Shown one piece after another: positions 59,365 through 64,000 of a stretch of DNA of 64,000 nt. The first letter of the stretch is position 1; each line of letters opens with the position of its first letter. Source of the DNA: Clostridia bacterium (GTDB lineage Bacteria > Bacillota > Clostridia > Saccharofermentanales > Saccharofermentanaceae). The translations under genes and the position numbers were made by a program. Location of the stretch: NCBI GenBank assembly GCA_016287245.1, contig JAEEWG010000011.1, positions 1 to 64,000 of the forward strand, read 5' to 3'. The notes under the pieces were generated by a model, which was given only the letters and a program-made list of their open reading frames with translations, had not been told where the DNA came from and searched no databases.

Positions 59365-60906
59365 TTATGTTGTCGCCGCCGAAGTCTCTTCGGACAGAGC
59401 CTGACCGGATCCGGCTTCATCCATTGGAAGGGGCTCATTTTCAATATGCCAGCATTTTGAAAAATCATAGACATTTTTTCCAAGCGGATACCAGCGTGTA
59501 TGATTCTCCACACACCAGCAGTTTTGTTCCGGATCGTATCTCATCCATCCGATCCCGTGCTCTTCGCGGAAATCCTCGAACCAGTAGCACCAGAAGCCCT
59601 TACCCGTATAGGTATCGTAGTAGAAATGGCATTTCGTCGCAGGATCATAGTAGTTTCTTTCTTCTTCGATATACTCGCATGTCCGCCCGATCTCCTGGAC
59701 ATAGATCAGGTTATGGCCCATATATCTTCCGTCATCAGGAGAGGACATATGCCACAGGCGGTCCTTATCGTATTTCCCCTCCGGGAGCACGATCCAGTTC
59801 CCCGCACTTGCTTCGATATACCACGTATCCTCGGCAAAGTCGTACTCCATCCAGCCGTAGTCACCATAGGCGGAGGAGATCCCTTCATACCAGTACTGCC
59901 AGATCGGCGGCTCGACGTCCGTATTGAGCCAGAAATAGCAGTCTGTGGTCTTGTCATAGTAATTTCCCGAACTGTGCCAGCCGCATTCTCTTCCGATCGC
60001 ATCCACATAGATCGTACTGGAAAAATCCTCTTCCGCGACAAATTTGAAATAGTATTCCGGGACCGGTGTAGGCTCCGGAGTCGCTGTCTGCCTGTCCAGT
60101 TCCCTCGACTGCTCGATCGACTCCCATTCCTCAGAAGAATATGTATATACATGTCCCTTGGAGCTGTTTTTGGTGTTTACAGCCTCACCGACAATAACGG
60201 CCAGAATGATTGCCGTTACCGCAATGATAAACCCGCCTGCAAATCTTCCGGAGTTTATGCTTTCCTCCTTCTCAACGGAAGAAAGTTTACTCGTATCGAT
60301 CTTGTCCAAAGCTCCTATATGCTGACCATTCTGGAAATAGGTATCGTCCGGACTCCGGGTATCGGCGACCACGCTCGTATGCGCCACCGGCTTGAGCTCC
60401 TCTTCGATCACGGCGCCGTCCATGATCTCCGAAAGCGATGCTCCGCAGTTCGGGCAGGACGGAAGCGCTCCCTTCGTCCACTTGAGTTTGATCTGGGTGC
60501 CGCAGTAATTGCAGATGGCACGCGTCTCATACTGGGAATTTTTACGGAGGATGACCTGTTTGGAATAGTTGCCTTTCTCATCATAGTAGCCGCTTTTATA
60601 TTTTCTTCCGGTCGTTTCATCCGTCCAGTCTTCCGGATAGTAGAAATAGTCATGACTGACACTTCGGAAGAGAGAATACGAAGTGAGCGCACGTCCGGAT
60701 CTCGTCGGCTGATTCGTTCTCGGTCTTTCCGCCGGAAGGACATAACTCGTTACTTTCCGGGTCGGGCGGTAACTTGAAGACTCCTGCCCGAAGCTGCTGT
60801 GAGAGGAGCTGGAATGACTGGAGAAGGAGTGATGAAACCCTCCACCGCCGCCAAAAGAAGAGTGCGACGAACTCGAATGTGAACTGGAACTATGACTAGA
60901 CGGCAT
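59365..60906 (-). CDS. His/Ser-rich zinc-ribbon membrane protein with duplicated C-terminal domain
   Basis: A 513-residue protein in five parts. Residues 3-38 repeat SSHSSSSHSS. Residues 80-125 hold Tyr-rich sequence. A zinc ribbon (Cys132, Cys135, Cys151, Cys154) follows. One membrane helix spans about 221-243. The outside part contains two copies of an approximately 88-residue Trp/Tyr/Cys-rich module (299-386 and 401-488), each running from YV.(x)IGR.C through NYYD.(x)T.C to a C-terminal LWHM or CWHI. Function unknown. The His run could bind metal. Single gene. Confidence 0.7.
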   Translation of the reverse strand: MPSSHSSSSHSSSSHSSFGGGGGFHHSFSSHSSSSHSSFGQESSSYRPTRKVTSYVLPAERPRTNQPTRSGRALTSYSLFRSVSHDYFYYPEDWTDETTGRKYKSGYYDEKGNYSKQVILRKNSQYETRAICNYCGTQIKLKWTKGALPSCPNCGASLSEIMDGAVIEEELKPVAHTSVVADTRSPDDTYFQNGQHIGALDKIDTSKLSSVEKEESINSGRFAGGFIIAVTAIILAVIVGEAVNTKNSSKGHVYTYSSEEWESIEQSRELDRQTATPEPTPVPEYYFKFVAEEDFSSTIYVDAIGRECGWHSSGNYYDKTTDCYFWLNTDVEPPIWQYWYEGISSAYGDYGWMEYDFAEDTWYIEASAGNWIVLPEGKYDKDRLWHMSSPDDGRYMGHNLIYVQEIGRTCEYIEEERNYYDPATKCHFYYDTYTGKGFWCYWFEDFREEHGIGWMRYDPEQNCWCVENHTRWYPLGKNVYDFSKCWHIENEPLPMDEAGSGQALSEETSAATT

Positions 60907-61034
60907 AATGCAAATACCCCCGATACTCTTTTAACCACAACCCTATGAAAAAGGGACCCCAAGGGACCCCTCAGTCAATTTCCATTATACCACGCATTCA
61001 AAAAAAGGTTCTTATCGCTGCGTTTCTCTTTCTT

Positions 61035-61748
61035 TCAGCGTTCGATCACGTTACCTTCTTTATCTATGGTAAAGACGATCGGTCTGTTTTTCGTAAAGAA
61101 CCCGTTTTCCACCACGCCGACGATCCCGTTGACTTTGTCTTCCATCTCAGCCGGATCCACAGGCGTTTTCCATTTAATATCCAGAAGCTGGTTTCCGTTA
61201 TCGGTAATGACCGGACCGCATTTTCTCACGCCTTCGCGAAGGACACACTCCGCACCAAGCGCATTCAGTGCGGCTACGACCGGCACTCTCGCTTCTCCGA
61301 TGATCTCCACGGGAAGCGCAAAACCGGTGCCGAGAGAATCGACGATCTTCGTGGAATCGGCGACAATGACAAACTGTGTGGAGTTATACGCGACGATCTT
61401 TTCCCGAAGAAGTGCCGCACCGCCGCCCTTGATCACGTGATTCAACGGATCGACCTCGTCTGCCCCGTCGATAGCCAGATCAAGATGTCCTCCGATCGTT
61501 TTATCATTCATGGAAAACACCGGAATATCCAGTTCTTCACAGAGGTTCTGCGTACCGAAGCTGGTCACTACGGCCTTAATATCTTTGACGGTTCCGTCCG
61601 CGATCCTTCCGGCCAGATGTCTTACGGCCGGATAGGCTGTCGATCCCGTACCAAGACCGATCTTCATGCCTGAAAAGATCTTCCCCTGCCGGATCAATGT
61701 ATCGATCGCTACTGATGCTACCAGTTCCTTCTGTTCACTCTGTGTCAT
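61035..61748 (-). CDS. rpiA: Ribose-5-phosphate isomerase A
   Basis: A 237-residue enzyme of the non-oxidative pentose phosphate pathway, converting ribose 5-phosphate and ribulose 5-phosphate. Conserved segments are GLGTGSTA, DGADEVD with catalytic Asp, and KGGGAALLREK. The frame opens at 61754, overlapping the previous stop (ATGA), but the ATG at 61748 is better spaced from GAAGAGGG. It is coupled to the upstream 191-aa gene. Confidence 0.95.
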   Translation of the reverse strand: MTQSEQKELVASVAIDTLIRQGKIFSGMKIGLGTGSTAYPAVRHLAGRIADGTVKDIKAVVTSFGTQNLCEELDIPVFSMNDKTIGGHLDLAIDGADEVDPLNHVIKGGGAALLREKIVAYNSTQFVIVADSTKIVDSLGTGFALPVEIIGEARVPVVAALNALGAECVLREGVRKCGPVITDNGNQLLDIKWKTPVDPAEMEDKVNGIVGVVENGFFTKNRPIVFTIDKEGNVIER

Positions 61749-61750
61749 AG

Positions 61751-62326
61751 TCATCCCTCTTCTTTCTTAGCAAGCTTCTTATAGTACTCACCGATATACT
61801 TTGCCACCGGCATCTCGCTCCAGACATGGGCTTCGATATACCGCTCCGGCCCGAACTTCCCGTTGTCGTTCCAGTCCTGCGGGAGGCCGTATTTCTCAAT
61901 AACTTTCAGGATCTCCTCGTACGTGTAGAGTTTCTTTCTGTATTCTTTCCCGTCCGCACACCTGTCGCTGAAGGTCGGCATCGAGTCTCCATAGGTAAAA
62001 GAAACGGTCCGAAGATCGAATTCCTCGATCGGGATCCTGATGTACTCCGACTGCTCAAACCAGGTCGAAAGCCAGGGACTGAATTCCACCACCATGTAGT
62101 GGGGAGAGTCCTTCTCCATAAGCCCGCCCTTTGCGGCAAACTCACGCCGCAGGATCGCTTCACAGTTACGCCTTTTCTGCACATACTGATCGTCTCTTCG
62201 GGCACACAGCGAGTCCGGGCGTTCCTCCCTGATCTTCTCGATCACGGCCTTCGCCTCTTCGGGGGAAATATTCGTCAGGCTCCGGAATGGTCCGGTGCGC
62301 CGGTCGAAAAAGTGATACAGATACAT
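61751..62326 (-). CDS. Uncharacterised cytosolic protein, 191 aa
   Basis: No signal peptide, no membrane span and no family I recognise. It starts MYLYHFFDRRTGPFRSL, and is rich in aromatic and charged residues, with RADGKEY-like stretches. AAAGGAA precedes the ATG. Its stop overlaps the rpiA start region, so the two are cotranscribed. Confidence 0.65.
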   Translation of the reverse strand: MYLYHFFDRRTGPFRSLTNISPEEAKAVIEKIREERPDSLCARRDDQYVQKRRNCEAILRREFAAKGGLMEKDSPHYMVVEFSPWLSTWFEQSEYIRIPIEEFDLRTVSFTYGDSMPTFSDRCADGKEYRKKLYTYEEILKVIEKYGLPQDWNDNGKFGPERYIEAHVWSEMPVAKYIGEYYKKLAKKEEG

Positions 62327-62419
62327 ATTCCTTTTTTCCTTTTTCTTTCTTCCAGATCTTACTGCTACAGGGCAATTTCCGGATCTTTTCCGTCAGCGAC
62401 CTATAGCATCACGGGAGAA

Positions 62420-62917
62420 TCAGCCCTTCACGTATCGGATCTCCTTTTTATTCCACCGCTTGAAGATCTTCTCTTTTCCATCGGGAGAATAGCCGTTCTT
62501 CTTATAAAAGGCGATTCCCATGCTGTTCTCTTCGAGGACCCAGATCACGAAATTCGAGCAGCCCTTCTCTTTTCCTTTTTCTTCAAAGAACGAAAGCATT
62601 TTCGTACCCAGGCCCATTCTTACATACTCCGGATCGAGATAGATGAAATGCAGTTCGAAGGCATCTGTTTTATCCTCGTCTTCGCACATGCCAATGCCCA
62701 TCATGCCCTTGATCAGACCGTCATCAGGATCCTCGTACACATAAAGAGCGAATCTTTTCTCGGAGATCCATCTTTCATAGACCGGAACGCGGCTTTCGAC
62801 ATTTAAATCCCGAAACAGACACTCATCCGCAACCACACCTTTATATGCATATCTGCTGCTTTCGACCTCGATCTGCGCAATTCTTACGGCGTCATTTACT
62901 GTTGCTTCACGTATCAT
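62420..62917 (-). CDS. GNAT-family N-acetyltransferase
   Basis: A 165-residue acetyltransferase. The N-terminal REATVNDAVRIAQIEVES and the acetyl-CoA segment DPEYVRMGLGTKMLSFFEE (the Q/RxxGxG/A pattern with Arg-Met-Gly-Leu-Gly) and VLEENSMGIAFYKKNGY are typical. It transfers acetyl to an amine substrate that cannot be told from sequence. GAGGTG lies eight bases before the ATG. Confidence 0.9.
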   Translation of the reverse strand: MIREATVNDAVRIAQIEVESSRYAYKGVVADECLFRDLNVESRVPVYERWISEKRFALYVYEDPDDGLIKGMMGIGMCEDEDKTDAFELHFIYLDPEYVRMGLGTKMLSFFEEKGKEKGCSNFVIWVLEENSMGIAFYKKNGYSPDGKEKIFKRWNKKEIRYVKG

Positions 62918-63224
62918 ATTACGTTCACCTCACTATGAAATTTAAAAAACAGCCAGTCGGCTATTTAACTTCATATTTTAGACTACTGGTTTCATTATAC
63001 CAATATAGCGGTAGTATAGGGCCGCAGGATTCCCCATTAAAAATGGTCAGTTTTGATCGTCGCCAGTCCTTAAAAGAAGATCGAGCGGCCGGCATCAGGC
63101 GAAGCAGCCAACCAGTCAACCGGCTCTGAAAAGCACTGAAAACAGGGGACTCTACCAACAGTCGGTTGTCTAAAACGGCACTTGATGGTAGGTTTAGGCT
63201 AGAAAAATCATCAGGAGGTGCCTC
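62918..63224. other. Intergenic region, -10 element only
   Basis: A TATAAT on the minus strand (62994-62999) probably serves the acetyltransferase. The 150 bases before the rightward gene have GC-rich stretches that could fold, but I cannot match them to a known riboswitch. Confidence 0.45.
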
Positions 63225-64000
63225 ATGGGTTACCGGAAGTTCTTAAGTTTTTTGACATCGATCACATTGGTCATCGCAAGCTTTTTTTCTGTGTCTTTTG
63301 CAGACACCACGGAAGGAGGCCCTTCAGGAAGCACTGATATTGTCACTTCTTCCGACGCGGGCACTTCTGCAGATCGCGGAGATGGTACTTCCTATCCCCT
63401 TCCCGAGGGCTTAACGGTCATCCTTCCGGCCGGATTTGACGAAGTCCTCTGGATCGGCATGGATGCGGACGATACGGAACTGACGCGGCAGGCTGGGGTG
63501 GAGCCGGTCCTGCAATTATATGAAAACACCGGCACAGCCCTTCAATGCAGTGTCCCCCCTGTTGGAGCGGATGACGGTCAGATCATCCAGGTCGCGGCCA
63601 TCATTGTGGATGCGCCTTCCGAAATAAGTGAATCCGCATTCTTTTCCGACACTTACGAGGATGTAGATGAGGAAGGTGATGTGGAGCACTTCGAGATCCT
63701 CAAAAATGGCGTGATCCACATCGGCAATGTAGATCTTTATAAGATCAGCAGCGATGCCTCCATCGAAATAAATAACACTTACGGCCACTTTAAATACAAA
63801 ATCAGAGCAAACAACTATGCTTTTGTATCTGAATCAGGAAAACTCTTCACTATCAATATTTCGATCATAACGGATCCTTCCAATCTGGGCGATGCAGTAC
63901 CTTACACAGAAGAGGATCTCGCGTACCTGGATGAACTCGAATCCTATATCGTCGGTGGTCTTACGTTTGACGGAAAGACCGTAAGTATCGATTTGCCAGC
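63225..64000 (+). CDS. Secreted protein, truncated by the window end
   Basis: The frame starts MGYRKFLSFLTSITLVIASF with a type I signal peptide likely cut after FADT or SFA, and stays open to base 64000 (258 codons). The mature part has a Ser/Thr/Asp/Gly-rich segment of about 40 residues and then beta-rich sequence with many acidic residues. AGGAGG lies six bases before the ATG. No family recognised. The C-terminus is not in this window. Confidence 0.7.
   Translation, partial: MGYRKFLSFLTSITLVIASFFSVSFADTTEGGPSGSTDIVTSSDAGTSADRGDGTSYPLPEGLTVILPAGFDEVLWIGMDADDTELTRQAGVEPVLQLYENTGTALQCSVPPVGADDGQIIQVAAIIVDAPSEISESAFFSDTYEDVDEEGDVEHFEILKNGVIHIGNVDLYKISSDASIEINNTYGHFKYKIRANNYAFVSESGKLFTINISIITDPSNLGDAVPYTEEDLAYLDELESYIVGGLTFDGKTVSIDLP

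Noticed and set aside
62918..63224. Riboswitch before the truncated secreted gene
   Set aside because: Checked by eye for cyclic-di-GMP, THF and preQ1 type cores; the conserved strings are missing.
1..64000. CRISPR array, prophage, insertion sequence or rRNA
   Set aside because: No regular direct repeats of CRISPR size, no transposase or phage structural genes and no rRNA sequence were found on reading both strands.

Overview
The window reads as chromosomal DNA of an anaerobic, low-to-mid GC Bacillota, most likely a gut or rumen type Clostridia. Support: AGGAGG-type ribosome binding sites before nearly every gene, an oxygen-sensitive class III ribonucleotide reductase, a doubled feoA with feoB for ferrous iron, a CsoR copper repressor, ten or more lipoproteins with long Ser/Thr/Glu linkers, and consensus sigma-A promoters. 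No rRNA, prophage, insertion sequence or CRISPR array is visible. One tRNA is present (Val-GAC).

Layout. 0.2-4.9 kb: a 2-hydroxycarboxylate transporter with a class I amidotransferase-like hydrolase, two unknown proteins, an SGNH hydrolase. 4.9 kb: tRNA-Val. 5.1-8.2 kb: copper module csoR-copA with two CsoR-type palindromes, one inside a consensus promoter; copA carries a C-terminal CopZ-like domain behind its own internal ribosome binding site. 8.3-13.1 kb: a Met/Gln-rich zinc-ribbon protein, alanine dehydrogenase, a zinc-ribbon membrane protein and birA. 13.2-15.4 kb: a second metal pump split into a small HMA protein and an ATPase, behind an SmtB/CadC-type palindrome. 15.5-24.5 kb: lipoproteins, a PHP phosphatase, a lipid-anchored barnase with its barstar, and an ABC exporter. 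24.5-24.9 kb: a gene-free block of phased inverted repeats. 24.9-31.9 kb: PfkB kinase, the feoA-feoA-feoB operon under GTTAGC palindromes, a proline-rich secreted protein, a MerR regulator fused to a methyltransferase, and a small lipoprotein with no usable start codon. 32-36.2 kb: nrdG, nrdD fused to a redoxin domain, and trxB, with two NrdR boxes. 36.3-45.4 kb: a GH127 glycosidase, a six-helix membrane protein, a propeller/solute-binding lipoprotein and a heterodimeric ABC exporter. 45.5-64 kb: surface and envelope proteins of unknown role, a GT39-like membrane glycosyltransferase, an aldo/keto reductase coupled to a zinc-protease-like lipoprotein, rpiA, a GNAT acetyltransferase, and a secreted protein cut by the window end.

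Much of the window concerns metal homeostasis (copper, a second soft/transition metal, iron), anaerobic thiol redox (nrdD-redoxin plus trxB) and a varied lipoprotein surface. Two short DNA motifs recur without being explained by the genes: a TGTAACA-N-TGTTACA palindrome seen three times about 20 kb apart, and an exact 14-mer AACGGATCTTTTCG seen six times, five of them between genes. All function calls come from reading the sequence and from family knowledge; no database search was run.
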